Shown: positions 46,120 through 55,755, counted from the stretch's first letter. The stretch: DNA of 60,162 nucleotides from Streptococcus mitis subsp. hohhotensis (GCF_020089495.2 NZ_JAIRCA020000004.1:55510-115671); one strand, 5' to 3'. The notes: generated by a model from the letters alone, not told the origin. Numbers and translations: made by a program.

Positions 46120-47742
46120 TTAAGTTAACTTTAATTTGATTCGTAAGCGATCTGCTTGGGCTTTTCCAATCACCTTATCCAACAAATGGGTACGAAGACT
46201 CATGACTCCGTAAACTCCTCCACCCATGGCACCGACAAGGGCTACATAAAGAAAACTCCACAAACGTCCACTTGGTTGGAAGACAAATCCTAAAATCCAC
46301 TGCAATATCCCAACTACTAGTAACATGAAAAGAGTTAACAAACTGATTAAAATGGTTCGTTTCAAAATCACCTTGCGCTTAACACCAGTTACCTTGCAAA
46401 TGTCCCGATACATCAAAACATTAGGAATAATAAGACCAATTGTTGTAGAAATCAAAGGCCCGTAACTGTGAAAGAGAGCAATGGTTGGCAGTTGCAAGAC
46501 CAGCTTGGCAATGGAACCATAGATAAAATAGAGAACTGCCTTGCGGTTGCGGAACATGGCTTGAAGCATTGGAGACAAGACCATGTACAAGCCTAAAATA
46601 GTAGACTGTAAAACTGCAAAAACAAACAAGCCCATGGCCAAACTATCTGGCTTGCCATAGAAGACAGTATAGAGAGGTTCTCCTACCATGACCACTCCAA
46701 CCGTTGCTGGTAGCAAGAATAGGAAAAGCATAGTGATGCTGTCCTGAACTAGACGAGAAGCCGCCTTCAAGTCCCCCTTAACATAGTTTTCAGTCAAAAG
46801 CGGCAAGCCGACGCTCCCAATTGAAACTCCAACAGAAATCAAAATCATAGTGATTTTATTAGGATTGGCTGAGAAATAAGAAAACATGACAATTAAGTCT
46901 TCATTACTATAGTTGCTAAACCACTTCATGCTATTGATAAAGGTATTTTGGTCCAAGATTTGGAAAAGCTGAATAGCCGAACCAGTCAAGATAAAAGGAA
47001 TAGCTTCCTTAATCGTATCCATTAACAGGTGTTTGCTATCAATCTTATCTCGTGTTTCAAAAACTTTTTGAAGCATTCCTTCTTTATAGAGGAAATAAAG
47101 CAAGACAGCAAAGCTAGCTACCATTCCCACAAAGGCCGCAAAGGTAGACTGGGTGACTGCTGCTAGATAGTCTCCCGAACCAAGCTTCATAATGATAAAG
47201 GTTGCTAGAAGCATCCAGATAACCCGAATGACCTGCTCAGCGATTTGGCTCATGGCATAAGGTTTCAGGTTATTCATCCCTTGGAAGAAACCTCGAATCA
47301 CACTCATCGATGGGAAAATCAAGACCGCCCAAGCCAAGCTCTGCATGATTGGGATTAAGTCTTTGCCTACACCCGACAAATCTGCTAGCCAAGGAGCAAA
47401 GACATACAAGATTAAAGCAAAAACCAAACCTAGTCCTATCATAAAGCCTAAAAAGCTCCGAATCAGGGCAAAGCTATGCTCCTCTTCTCGCATGGTATTG
47501 TACTTAGCCACTTGCTTGGCCACCGCAACTGGAATACCTGCTGTTGAAATCAGCAAGAACCAGGCATAGATATTGTAGCCCATAGTAAAGAGACCATTTG
47601 CTGTAGCCGCATAAGACCCCATCCAGATATACCAAGGGATGATATAAATGGCACCGAGTAGACGACTGATAAAGTTACTAGCCGTTAGCCAAGCAGTCCC
47701 CCGCAACATCTGGGCCTGCTGGTGATTGTTTTCGTTAGACAT
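46120..47742 (-). CDS. murJ: lipid II flippase of the MurJ/YtgP type
   Basis: A 540-residue MOP-superfamily membrane protein with about 14 transmembrane segments (GTAWLTASNFISRLLGAIYIIPW at the N-terminus, FFQGMNNLKPYAMSQIAEQVIRV, GVSIGSVGLPLLTENYV). The sequence is of the YtgP group, which serves as MurJ in Bacillus and streptococci and moves lipid II to the outer leaflet. Databases often call it a polysaccharide biosynthesis protein. It is divergent from murE, consistent with a wall-synthesis role. Confidence 0.88.
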   Translation of the reverse strand: MSNENNHQQAQMLRGTAWLTASNFISRLLGAIYIIPWYIWMGSYAATANGLFTMGYNIYAWFLLISTAGIPVAVAKQVAKYNTMREEEHSFALIRSFLGFMIGLGLVFALILYVFAPWLADLSGVGKDLIPIMQSLAWAVLIFPSMSVIRGFFQGMNNLKPYAMSQIAEQVIRVIWMLLATFIIMKLGSGDYLAAVTQSTFAAFVGMVASFAVLLYFLYKEGMLQKVFETRDKIDSKHLLMDTIKEAIPFILTGSAIQLFQILDQNTFINSMKWFSNYSNEDLIVMFSYFSANPNKITMILISVGVSIGSVGLPLLTENYVKGDLKAASRLVQDSITMLFLFLLPATVGVVMVGEPLYTVFYGKPDSLAMGLFVFAVLQSTILGLYMVLSPMLQAMFRNRKAVLYFIYGSIAKLVLQLPTIALFHSYGPLISTTIGLIIPNVLMYRDICKVTGVKRKVILKRTILISLLTLFMLLVVGILQWILGFVFQPSGRLWSFLYVALVGAMGGGVYGVMSLRTHLLDKVIGKAQADRLRIKLKLT

Positions 47743-47811
47743 AGATTCCTCATTTAATTTTAATCACTAGGAAAAATTCCTCATCTTCCATTATAAACTT
47801 TTCCTTGTTAC

Positions 47812-47840
47812 TTGTAAATTTACGACTTTCGGTTTACAAT
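47812..47840 (+). promoter_or_regulatory. sigma-A promoter of murE, predicted leaderless
   Basis: -35 TTGTAA (47812-47817), 17-nt spacer, -10 TACAAT (47835-47840). The ATG is at 47848 after AGAAAGT (7 nt), too short for a ribosome-binding site. Confidence 0.65.
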
Positions 47841-47847
47841 AGAAAGT

Positions 47848-49293
47848 ATGATTAAGATTGAAACCGTATTAGATATTTTAAAGAAAGATGATCTCTTCCG
47901 TGAGATTATCGACCAAGGACATTATCACTACAACTACAGCCATGTCATATTTGACACCATCTGCTATGACAGCCGCAAGGCTAAAGAAAAGAGCCTCTTT
48001 TTCGTTAAAGGTGCTGCCTTTAAGAAGGAATTTCTGATTTCCGCCATCTCTCAAGGCCTCGGTTGGTATGTGGCTGAAAAAGACTATGAGGTTGGTATTC
48101 CTGCTATCATCGTCAGTGATATCAAGAAAGCCATGAGTTTGGTAGCTATGGAATTTTATGGCAATCCACAGAAAAAACTCAAACTCCTTGCCTTTACTGG
48201 TACTAAGGGTAAAACAACAGCAGCCTACTTCGCCTATAACATTTTATCTCAAGGGCATCGACCTGCTATGCTCTCGACCATGAATACAACTCTAGATGGC
48301 AAGACTTTCTTTAAGTCTGCATTAACAACCCCTGAGAGTATTGACCTCTTTGATATGATGAATCAAGCTGTGCAAAATGGCCGTACTCACCTCATCATGG
48401 AAGTATCCAGTCAGGCCTATCTGGTCAAACGTGTCTATGGTCTAACCTTTGATGTGGGAGTTTTCCTCAATATCAGCCCCGACCATATCGGCCCGATTGA
48501 ACACCCTAGCTTTGAAGACTACTTCTACCACAAGCGTCTCTTGATGAAAAATAGCCGAGCAGTCATCATTAACAGTGACATGGACCACTTTTCTGTCTTG
48601 AAAGAACAAGTCGAAAATCAAGACCATGATTTCTACGGTAGTCAGTCGAGCAACCAAATCGAGAATTCCAAAGCCTTTAGTTTTTCAGCTACGGGTAAAC
48701 TCGCTGGAGATTATGATATCCAACTCATTGGCCACTTTAACCAAGAAAATGCCGTTGCTGCTGGACTTGCTTGCCTCCGTCTCGGAGCTAGTCTTGAGGA
48801 CATCAAAAAAGGAATCGCTGCAACCCGAGTTCCTGGTCGTATGGAAGTCCTCACTCAGAAAAATGGAGCCAAGGTTTTCATCGACTACGCCCACAATGGT
48901 GACAGTCTCAAAAAACTCATCAATGTTGTTGAAACTCATCAAACTGGAAAAATTGCTCTGGTTCTGGGTTCGACAGGAAATAAGGGAGAAAGCCGTCGTA
49001 AGGACTTTGGCCTTCTCCTCAATCAGCACCCTGAGATTCAAGTCTTTCTGACTGCTGATGACCCCAACTATGAAGACCCAATGACCATTGCAGATGAAAT
49101 TAGTAGCTATATCAATCATCCTGTTGAAAAAATTGCGGATCGCCAAGAAGCTATCAAGGCAGCGATGGCTATCACAAATCACGAATTAGATGCAGTTATT
49201 ATTGCTGGTAAGGGAGCAGATTGCTACCAAATCGTCCAAGGAAAAAAAGAAGCCTATCCTGGAGATGCAGCCGTCGCAGAACATTATTTATAA
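47848..49293 (+). CDS. murE: UDP-MurNAc-L-Ala-D-Glu:L-lysine ligase
   Basis: A 481-residue Mur ligase adding the third amino acid of the stem peptide. ATP loop [38 protein letters not shown], and RMEVL...[11 protein letters not shown] are present. The substrate motif is DDPNYEDP, as in L-lysine-adding enzymes, not the DNPR of diaminopimelate enzymes. It is one of few plus-strand genes in the window and has a strong promoter very close to its ATG. Confidence 0.95.
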   Translation: MIKIETVLDILKKDDLFREIIDQGHYHYNYSHVIFDTICYDSRKAKEKSLFFVKGAAFKKEFLISAISQGLGWYVAEKDYEVGIPAIIVSDIKKAMSLVAMEFYGNPQKKLKLLAFTGTKGKTTAAYFAYNILSQGHRPAMLSTMNTTLDGKTFFKSALTTPESIDLFDMMNQAVQNGRTHLIMEVSSQAYLVKRVYGLTFDVGVFLNISPDHIGPIEHPSFEDYFYHKRLLMKNSRAVIINSDMDHFSVLKEQVENQDHDFYGSQSSNQIENSKAFSFSATGKLAGDYDIQLIGHFNQENAVAAGLACLRLGASLEDIKKGIAATRVPGRMEVLTQKNGAKVFIDYAHNGDSLKKLINVVETHQTGKIALVLGSTGNKGESRRKDFGLLLNQHPEIQVFLTADDPNYEDPMTIADEISSYINHPVEKIADRQEAIKAAMAITNHELDAVIIAGKGADCYQIVQGKKEAYPGDAAVAEHYL

Positions 49294-49301
49294 GATAGTA
49301 A

Positions 49302-49334
49302 AAAAATCAAGGGAAATGAAACCCTTGATTTTTT
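49302..49334. terminator. bidirectional terminator murE/csbD
   Basis: AAATCAAGGG and CCCTTGATTT pair perfectly around AAATGAAA, with T on the plus side and A-rich sequence (T on the minus strand) on the other. It separates the convergent murE and csbD genes. Confidence 0.85.
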
Positions 49335-49339
49335 TATCT

Positions 49340-49531
49340 TTATTTAAAAGCGTTTTTCAAACCTTCAACGGCACCTTCTACAGCACCTTTAGCATCTTCA
49401 ACTACTTCTTTTGCCTTAGCAACTGTCTTTTCTACAGCGCCTTCTGCTTCAGTTTTGCTATCCCCAGTAACTTTACCAAATCCTTCTTTGATAGCGCCTG
49501 TTGCTTGTTCCAATTTGTTTTCAAGTGACAT
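49340..49531 (-). CDS. CsbD-like stress protein
   Basis: A 63-residue acidic, helix-forming protein: [20 protein letters not shown], then repeats of lysine/alanine/glutamate ending EGLKNAFK. This is the CsbD/YjbJ family of general stress proteins with unknown mechanism. The frame extends to 49609, but the ATG at 49531 has AAAGGAGACAATCAT before it and gives the family N-terminus. Confidence 0.88.
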   Translation of the reverse strand: MSLENKLEQATGAIKEGFGKVTGDSKTEAEGAVEKTVAKAKEVVEDAKGAVEGAVEGLKNAFK

Positions 49532-49632
49532 ATGATTGTCTCCTTTGATTTTATTCCGATATGTGTTACCGGTTACATATAGTTTATACTGAATCCTAAG
49601 AAAAGTCAAACAATGTGCTCAAAAACAAAATT

Positions 49633-50283
49633 TCACGCTAAGTAGAAAGTTAATCTCTCCTTGTCAAAATCGACGGCCAACTCATACTTCCCTTCTTCAT
49701 TTTGGACAATATAGCCCAAGACCACTAAACTATCCACAAAGATATCACGGCGTTTCTGCATGAGCTGATCTTTTTTGAGGAACTTCAACAAAAAAGTCGT
49801 CATATATTTGAGGGCATACTCAGGATTAACATCTCCCAAAATGTCATAAAGTTCCTGCTGTTTTTCTGTCAAAGGATACTGATGTTTGACCTTATAGAAA
49901 TAATTAGACAGGGTCATTTTTGTACGCGCAAAGTCTGTCTTTTCAACTAAAACAGCTGCATTGGTTTGATTGCGTAATTCTGTCTCAAAACTCTGCTCCG
50001 ATAAGGCTTGATAGACCTGACTAGCTTCTCTGACAAAAATTTCTTGGTCCAGTTCGAGACTATCAAGTGATTCAAGCAAAGGAAAATTGAGATAGTAACG
50101 CTTATTTTCCCGTAGAATCAAGCCTGCCTTGATATACTCTTCCATGAGTTTATCAACTGCTACATCTGGAAATTGGGCCTTGATTTCCCGTAGAATCACA
50201 TCATCATTCTGGTCCAGATAGCGGATCAATTCTCCAAAAAACGGCTGTCTCGTCAAACGAGAGGGATTAAAAATCTGAATCAT
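49633..50283 (-). CDS. DUF1803 family protein
   Basis: A 216-residue cytoplasmic protein typical of streptococci: MIQIFNPSRLTRQPFFGELI at the start, and a helical, charged body without cofactor or catalytic motifs that I recognise. It overlaps the 3' end of the YiiX-like gene by 17 nt, so both are cotranscribed. Function unknown. Confidence 0.82.
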   Translation of the reverse strand: MIQIFNPSRLTRQPFFGELIRYLDQNDDVILREIKAQFPDVAVDKLMEEYIKAGLILRENKRYYLNFPLLESLDSLELDQEIFVREASQVYQALSEQSFETELRNQTNAAVLVEKTDFARTKMTLSNYFYKVKHQYPLTEKQQELYDILGDVNPEYALKYMTTFLLKFLKKDQLMQKRRDIFVDSLVVLGYIVQNEEGKYELAVDFDKERLTFYLA

Positions 50284-50779
50284 GAAGATTCCCTTCTTTA
50301 CATTCTAACAGAGGCGATGCTGCCAACTGACTAGGATTGGTCCCAGCTTGGTTCAAAGGAACAGGCAGACCTAGTTCTCTGTAATACTCTTTCCAAAAAT
50401 CACTAATCTCCTGCTCCCCATCTCCAAATTTCATAGGGATGGTCTCAAAAATCGGTAGGATTTCTGCCATATACTGGGAACAGTAAAAACCAGCTCCATC
50501 TGGATAGAAAGAAGCATTATAGGGTGTTCCTAGATGTTTGCAAGCTTTTTCCTTCACAGACTGGATATCCATTTCTGGGTAAACATAGAGGTCGTACAAG
50601 TGATTGGACTCAAAGAAGTCTGCTGGTTCCTGACAGATAACACCAAATTCTCCACTAGCATGGTAAATCAGCCCATCCAAATAGATAGCAACATGACTAT
50701 AGTTACCTGTAGAAGTCTGGATCGCCTGTCCTATGTCAGACTCATCTCTCACAAAAATCAAATCGCCATTTGCTAACAT
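50267..50779 (-). CDS. YiiX/YebB-like NlpC/P60-fold hydrolase
   Basis: A 170-residue protein of the permuted NlpC/P60 (YiiX, peptidase C92) group. ANGDLIFVRDESD and SHVAIYLDGLIYHASG (catalytic His region) precede FYCSQYMAEIL (likely catalytic Cys). There is no signal peptide, so it acts inside the cell, perhaps as an amidase or thioesterase. AGGAGTGAAGC before the ATG. Coupled to the DUF1803 gene. Confidence 0.85.
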   Translation of the reverse strand: MLANGDLIFVRDESDIGQAIQTSTGNYSHVAIYLDGLIYHASGEFGVICQEPADFFESNHLYDLYVYPEMDIQSVKEKACKHLGTPYNASFYPDGAGFYCSQYMAEILPIFETIPMKFGDGEQEISDFWKEYYRELGLPVPLNQAGTNPSQLAASPLLECKEGNLHDSDF

Positions 50780-50796
50780 GCTTCACTCCTAGAAAA

Positions 50797-50816
50797 AAAG
50801 GAGCCGAAACTCCTTT
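50797..50816 (-). terminator. ppaC terminator
   Basis: AAAGGAG and CTCCTTT pair around TTTCGG on the minus strand, followed by TTTT. The ppaC stop is at 50866. Confidence 0.85.
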
Positions 50817-50865
50817 CGATATAAGTCAAACTAGACTTTCCAATTTTGAACTGACACCCAAAATC

Positions 50866-51801
50866 TTAAGCGTTAAAGCTTTCAGTCAATTGAGGTACCA
50901 CTTGTTTCTTACGTGAAACAGCACCAGCAAGGAAAGCGTGGTTGTTTTCAAGTTTGAAGTTAAAAGCAGCTTCTACCTTGTCCATATTAGCACCAAGTGC
51001 TAGGATTTCTGAGTTTGAGTTGACGATATCTGTAATCATCAAGACAAAGTCAGAGTAGCCGTTTGCTGTGTTGGCAGCTTGCATTGCAGCTTCGATTTCT
51101 GCTTGGCGTTCCAACACTTCAGCGATGTCAACTGTGTTTACTTGAGCAACACGGACATTATTTCCGTTCAATTCAAAAGTCTTAGCATCAATGTCAATCA
51201 ATTCGTCAGCAGATTTGCTAGCCAAGTTGGTACCAGCTTTCAACATAGCCAAACCATATTCTTCCAAGTTTACACCAGCTAATTCAGCCAATTCTGGAGC
51301 AATGACTTTATCTGTTGGGTGTGTTGTTGGTGATTTCAAAAGAAGAGTATCTGAAATCAAACCTGAAAGCATCAATCCAGCAATCTCTTTAGGAACAGCT
51401 ACACCATGTTCTTTGAACATACGGTAAACGATTGAAGACGCTGACCCAACTGGCTCCAAACGCATGTAAAGTGGGCTTGCAGTCTCAAAGTTAGCCACAC
51501 GGTGGTGGTCTACAACACCATAAACTTCTACTTCAGCGATATCTGATACAGATTGTTGGAATTCATTGTGGTCAGTCAAGATAACTTGCTCTGCACCTTC
51601 TGCTTTAGCAGAAGTGATAACACGCGGTGCTTCCACACCAAAATAGTTCAAGACAAAGGCTGTTTCTTCATTTGGAGTTCCAAGAGCAACAGCTTCCGTA
51701 TCCAAACCGTATGCTTCTTTTGCAAGGTAGGCAAAAGCTACAGATGACCCGATGGCATCTGAGTCTGGATTTTGGTGACCAAATACTAGAATCTTAGACA
51801 T
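50866..51801 (-). CDS. ppaC: manganese-dependent inorganic pyrophosphatase
   Basis: A 311-residue family II (DHH) pyrophosphatase hydrolysing PPi in the cytoplasm. Metal-binding motifs: [36 protein letters not shown] (DHH) and the C-terminal [10 protein letters not shown] (DHHA2). Normal length. GAGGTATTATC upstream. It marks the left, housekeeping border of the AT-rich peptide island. Confidence 0.96.
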   Translation of the reverse strand: MSKILVFGHQNPDSDAIGSSVAFAYLAKEAYGLDTEAVALGTPNEETAFVLNYFGVEAPRVITSAKAEGAEQVILTDHNEFQQSVSDIAEVEVYGVVDHHRVANFETASPLYMRLEPVGSASSIVYRMFKEHGVAVPKEIAGLMLSGLISDTLLLKSPTTHPTDKVIAPELAELAGVNLEEYGLAMLKAGTNLASKSADELIDIDAKTFELNGNNVRVAQVNTVDIAEVLERQAEIEAAMQAANTANGYSDFVLMITDIVNSNSEILALGANMDKVEAAFNFKLENNHAFLAGAVSRKKQVVPQLTESFNA

Positions 51802-51901
51802 GATAATACCTCATTTTGTTTATTCTCTTTATTGTAGCATTTTTTTCGCTTTTTGACAAAAGTAAGAGGAGTCACTTTGGATTAACGTAGTTCTATACAA
51901 T

Positions 51902-51941
51902 TGTCAAAGAAAACTTAACTCGTTTTGAGTTCTCTTTGACA
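51902..51941. other. imperfect dyad at the left border of the island
   Basis: TGTCAAAGAAAACT pairs with AGTTCTCTTTGACA (13 of 14) around a 12-nt loop. No T run follows in either direction, so it is not a classical terminator. It may be a protein site or a scar of insertion. Confidence 0.5.
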
Positions 51942-51974
51942 GGGGAAACCAGTATTCCATAAGGTGGAATAACA

Positions 51975-52031
51975 GTGCATGATGAGATTCGCGAGGCACT
52001 TTCTAAATCGAATTTGAAATCTAATAAGTAA
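51975..52031 (+). pseudogene. possible 5' remnant or small ORF at the island border
   Basis: A GTG at 51975 is preceded by AAGGTGGAATAACA, a fair ribosome-binding site, and opens an 18-codon frame (HDEIREALSKSNLKSNK) ending at TAA 52029-52031, ten nt before the exporter gene stops on the other strand. It could be the beginning of a gene cut off when the island inserted, or a chance frame. Confidence 0.3.
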
Positions 52032-52040
52032 GGAGTAAAT

Positions 52041-53270
52041 CTATTTTTTCTCATTAGTCAATTTAAATGTTAATAATAAAACTACAAAAGCGCAGATTGA
52101 GTATAAAAGCCAAGCTGATTGAATAGCAAACAAACTAAAAATAGTAAAAATAATATTTCCAATTGGCATAGCCAACATGAAAAGCAAAGATAACAATGCA
52201 CCACTTCTTGCTAAAAGATCGCTAGGAAGTGAAGACATCAAGAGACTATTTATTTTGGGATTAATTTTGCCGCTCAAGTAAAATAAAAACGCTAGTCCAA
52301 GCATAGATAAAACTTGGGGCCCATCAAGACTATTATTCAGAGATATAGCAAAAATGATAATTGAATCTAAAAATATTATTGAAATGAGACGTAATTTTGA
52401 AAAATAATCATGAGGACTTATGGTTCCTATAATACTAAAAAGTATCATTATAACCTGTAATATAAATACTGACTGACTAAATGTTAATCCAAAAAGAGGT
52501 ACTTTTAAAAAAGATATATTATATATAGCTGAAAAACCACTACCTAAAGCATTAATAAGTAAAATAGATAGTAACATTAATGTGAAACTTGTCTTTTCAG
52601 ACTTTTGAAAAACTTCTTTTAAACCTAAATAAGTTTCTTTAATTTTTAAAACAAATGATTTTTGATATATCTCCACATTAGTGTGCAATAAAAACTTTTT
52701 GTATTTAATTAGTATAAATGATGATGCAAAGAACGATAAAGCATTAAAAATTGCGACAAGGCCAAAATTATCATTTGAAATTGTCAACACATATACGCCT
52801 AAGGCTTGACCAGAAAAATTACAAACATATGAGATAAACTGATTTACAGAATGCGCTTCTATTAGATTTTCTTGTTTAACTGTATGTTGAAAAATAGGGA
52901 GCTCTAGCCCACCTCTATAGTCACTAATAATATCTGAGACTATATTAATTAAACATATTATAGAAAATGCCAACCAAGTTGTAGTCTGAGTCAATAATCC
53001 AACTAATATGAACAAAATAGATTGAACAAATCCCAGTAAAATCAACCACCTCCTTTTTAATTTTGTCTCATCAGCCTTAATTCCTATAAATAATGTAAAA
53101 AATACAGGAATTAAGACAATAATATTAGCAATAGCTACAGCTAATTTGTTATTAGGCATAGTAGCAGCAAAAGATACAAAAACTAAATTATACATAGATG
53201 AACCCAATTTATTAAAAAATGCAGATATAGCTAAAGCTCTAAAAGATTTATTTTCCCTTAAAATATTCAT
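52041..53270 (-). CDS. MFS transporter, probable exporter of the modified peptide
   Basis: A 409-residue major facilitator superfamily protein with about 12 membrane segments and a short loop FIGIKADETKLKRRW after segment 2 at the usual MFS position. It starts 23 nt inside the 3' end of the ThiF-peptidase gene, so it is translationally coupled to it. In microcin C7 operons the exporter MccC is also an MFS protein directly after the ThiF enzyme. I infer that it exports the product, and possibly gives self-protection. Strongly AT-rich compared with ppaC. The sequence alone does not show the substrate. Confidence 0.85.
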   Translation of the reverse strand: MNILRENKSFRALAISAFFNKLGSSMYNLVFVSFAATMPNNKLAVAIANIIVLIPVFFTLFIGIKADETKLKRRWLILLGFVQSILFILVGLLTQTTTWLAFSIICLINIVSDIISDYRGGLELPIFQHTVKQENLIEAHSVNQFISYVCNFSGQALGVYVLTISNDNFGLVAIFNALSFFASSFILIKYKKFLLHTNVEIYQKSFVLKIKETYLGLKEVFQKSEKTSFTLMLLSILLINALGSGFSAIYNISFLKVPLFGLTFSQSVFILQVIMILFSIIGTISPHDYFSKLRLISIIFLDSIIIFAISLNNSLDGPQVLSMLGLAFLFYLSGKINPKINSLLMSSLPSDLLARSGALLSLLFMLAMPIGNIIFTIFSLFAIQSAWLLYSICAFVVLLLTFKLTNEKK

Positions 53271-55581
53271 CTTTCATTTCCTCCAAAAAAGAATTATTTA
53301 AAAAATTATTTATTTCAGATACATAGGATTCTATTAAACTCTCAATTTCTATATTAAACTCATTCTTTATTGAGTCAATAGTGAATGTTGAAATGGACGC
53401 TATAATAGAAATTATTTCTCCAAATGAATAATTAAGTTTTTTAGAATATTTATAAATACCTAAAGCAATAATATCCGAAAACACTGCATCATAAGCATAA
53501 AAATGCTTTGAATACAGCATGCTATAGTCAATGAAGTTGTACTGTGTGTATTCTAGTAATTCTGGAAGTAAACCAATTGAGTTAAAAAACTCTGACTTAA
53601 TCTTCAAAATATCCTCTATAGAAGAATTTTTACTTAAACTCAAAACGTTATAATCAATTTGACAAAATACATATTGGTAAAAAGATTTTCTAAAAAATAC
53701 TGATAATTTTCCCTGACTATCGGCAACAAATAACTCACCTAATTTTGCAAAAATTTCCCAAAAGCTTTTAGGAATTTTATATAATACATCTAAATGTAAT
53801 CGTTCTTTAAACAAATCATAAGAATATGCATGCATCAGCTCATGGGATAATCTCATTACCCCCATAAAATTTTCTTGATATGTCATTATTATTTTCGATG
53901 TCTTTGTATATGGGTTATAGAGAGTAAAATTCTTATGAGTTTTACCTGCTCTTTTTTCACAATCGATAAATCCATTGTTACGATAATTTTCAACAAAATT
54001 GAAAAATTCTTTATTGTCTATAGCTCTTAAAATCATCTCAAAAGCATCAGTAGCTACTATCTTTTCCGATTCTAAAAATTCAAATTCCAAAAAATCATAT
54101 TTATCAAGATTCTTAGTATTAATAGAAACTCTAATATTTTTAGAAATTAACTCAATAAAGTCGAAACCGTATCGTGTTTTTAATTGCCGTGATATATTTT
54201 CTATAAATATTTTTCTCTTATCTAAGAGACTGTTATATACATCTTTGAATTTAGGAGAGAAGACAAAATTTTTATAATCCAATAAAATATCATCGAATAT
54301 AGGGATATTACGTCTAAACTTAGAGTAATTTACAATTGGAATCCCATTTTTCTTATAGTAATCAGCTTTTAATGTTTCTAGTTGCAGAATTTCCGATCTA
54401 AAGTGGTCTTCAATAGAATCTCCATAAATTCTATTAAAAAGAAAATCTAGATGATTATTGAGATATTTATAATTTTGATTAGTAATATCTGTACAGAAAG
54501 TCAGATATGTATAGTAATTAAACTCGAAGACTCTTTTTATTATTTCTTCTTTATCGAAATCTGTTGTATGCTGTAAAATATACTCTATCTTCAATATTTC
54601 TTGTTCTATATTCCTAAATATATATCTTTTTTCAAATTCATTAAGATTTAAATATCTCAAATTTTGAGTATAGATAGTGTTTAATCTAAAATTAAAAAAT
54701 AATATGTCATCAACTTTAAGATAAAAACTTTTAATGAGGGTATTAAAGGCTAAAGATGCACTCATGAGCCCTTTTGCTATCGTTCCTGTATTATGGGATA
54801 TAAACTGTGTTTCCAAGAGATAAGGTTGTTCATTAAAATAACTCAAAAATACTTGTTGATTCTCTTTAGTTATATGATATACAATTAATTCTTCTTGAGA
54901 ATATCCTGTCAAAAACAGAGTATAATTATATTTAGATATTTTAGAGATTAATAATTTTATTAAATTACCAGTTGAATCATCAGCACAACTAAATATAATA
55001 TCTGGTTTTATATCATACAAAATTGTTTCAATATTATCAACCGAAAGATAATCATCAATCGTTTCTTTTATACTACTAATTTTTTCTCGAATTGCCTTAG
55101 TTTTTAATTGTCCTACATCAGATGTAGAATACCCTAGTTGCGCAGTAATATTCTTTAATTCAACACGATCACCATCAATAACTACAATATTTTTAAAACC
55201 AAATTTATCTAATTCATAAACAAGAGGTGCCCCGACAGTTCCAAGACCAATTATTAATATTTTCTTATCAATTATAGATTTATACTGTAAATTAGGTTCA
55301 CTATCGTTATGTAATGATAAAAATTGTACATTCCTAGATAATCGTTGATAATCATCCCATTCATCTTCATTAATTTCAAAAACAAGAGAGTTTTCTTTCA
55401 GAAGGTTATATATATCAATGTTATTATACGAAAAATTTTTATCTAAATATTTCATTTCCTCCCACAATTCTTTTATACAAGGAGAATGAATCACTTTCTC
55501 TCCCCCTTTACATGCAGGATACATAATTATATCTTTTTCTCGCTTGACGAAACCTCTTCCAGATTTTAGTATATATTTCAT
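53248..55581 (-). CDS. MccB-like ThiF/E1 domain fused to an M3-like zinc peptidase
   Basis: A 777-residue fusion. Residues 1-100 resemble the peptide-binding N-terminus of MccB (MKYILKSG start, LSRNVQFLSLHN before the fold). Residues about 103-300 are a ThiF/E1 adenylation fold: GLGTVG (112-117), VVIDGDRVELKNITAQ and DVGQLKTKA. The usual E1 arginine before Q148 is alanine (A147), and no zinc CxxC pairs exist. Residues about 400-770 look like an M3 oligopeptidase: H580-E581-LM-H584, third ligand E609 (29 residues on, as in thimet oligopeptidase), and HFYAYDAVFS (693-702) at the family YDA substrate-binding position. No Shine-Dalgarno is visible before the ATG at 55581; M20 is an alternative start. 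Predicted to activate and trim the precursor encoded just upstream. Confidence 0.85.
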   Translation of the reverse strand: MKYILKSGRGFVKREKDIIMYPACKGGEKVIHSPCIKELWEEMKYLDKNFSYNNIDIYNLLKENSLVFEINEDEWDDYQRLSRNVQFLSLHNDSEPNLQYKSIIDKKILIIGLGTVGAPLVYELDKFGFKNIVVIDGDRVELKNITAQLGYSTSDVGQLKTKAIREKISSIKETIDDYLSVDNIETILYDIKPDIIFSCADDSTGNLIKLLISKISKYNYTLFLTGYSQEELIVYHITKENQQVFLSYFNEQPYLLETQFISHNTGTIAKGLMSASLAFNTLIKSFYLKVDDILFFNFRLNTIYTQNLRYLNLNEFEKRYIFRNIEQEILKIEYILQHTTDFDKEEIIKRVFEFNYYTYLTFCTDITNQNYKYLNNHLDFLFNRIYGDSIEDHFRSEILQLETLKADYYKKNGIPIVNYSKFRRNIPIFDDILLDYKNFVFSPKFKDVYNSLLDKRKIFIENISRQLKTRYGFDFIELISKNIRVSINTKNLDKYDFLEFEFLESEKIVATDAFEMILRAIDNKEFFNFVENYRNNGFIDCEKRAGKTHKNFTLYNPYTKTSKIIMTYQENFMGVMRLSHELMHAYSYDLFKERLHLDVLYKIPKSFWEIFAKLGELFVADSQGKLSVFFRKSFYQYVFCQIDYNVLSLSKNSSIEDILKIKSEFFNSIGLLPELLEYTQYNFIDYSMLYSKHFYAYDAVFSDIIALGIYKYSKKLNYSFGEIISIIASISTFTIDSIKNEFNIEIESLIESYVSEINNFLNNSFLEEMKDEYFKGK

Positions 55582-55612
55582 TTTAAATCAACTGAACACA
55601 TATGCGAAAATT

Positions 55613-55649
55613 AAGAAAAAGTGGTCATAGCTATATACCACTTTTTCTT
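55613..55649 (-). terminator. attenuator hairpin between precursor and ThiF genes
   Basis: AAGAAAAAGTGGT and ACCACTTTTTCTT pair perfectly (13 bp, 11-nt loop); on the minus strand the right arm ends in TTTTTCTTAATTTT. It lies 9 nt after the precursor stop and 31 nt before the enzyme start. A partial terminator here would give much more precursor message than enzyme message, as in many peptide operons. Confidence 0.75.
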
Positions 55650-55658
55650 GTTCTTAGA

Positions 55659-55724
55659 TTAACAAGCAATAAAGCAACCGCCATTACATACTTGTTCTTC
55701 TACTTCGATATCTTCGATAAACAT
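55659..55724 (-). CDS. 21-residue precursor peptide of a modified-peptide system
   Basis: The frame reads MFIEDIEVEEQV then CNGGCFIAC and stops. AAAGGAGAAC lies 8 nt before the ATG, and a TATAAT box (55756-55761) lies 31 nt upstream. The acidic front half looks like a leader and the Cys-rich tail (Cys 13, 17 and the C-terminal 21, with Gly-Gly) like a core. The next gene encodes a ThiF enzyme that, in MccB, adenylates the C-terminal carboxylate of a short ribosomal peptide. No signal peptide. I recognise no described bacteriocin. Short genes like this are routinely missed by annotation. Confidence 0.82.
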   Translation of the reverse strand: MFIEDIEVEEQVCNGGCFIAC

Positions 55725-55755
55725 ATGCCTGTTCTCCTTTCGTTATGATATATCA

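Noticed and set aside
49580..49600. second MET-box near TATAGTTTATACTG
   Set aside because: Only one half-site matches; the second half of the palindrome is missing.
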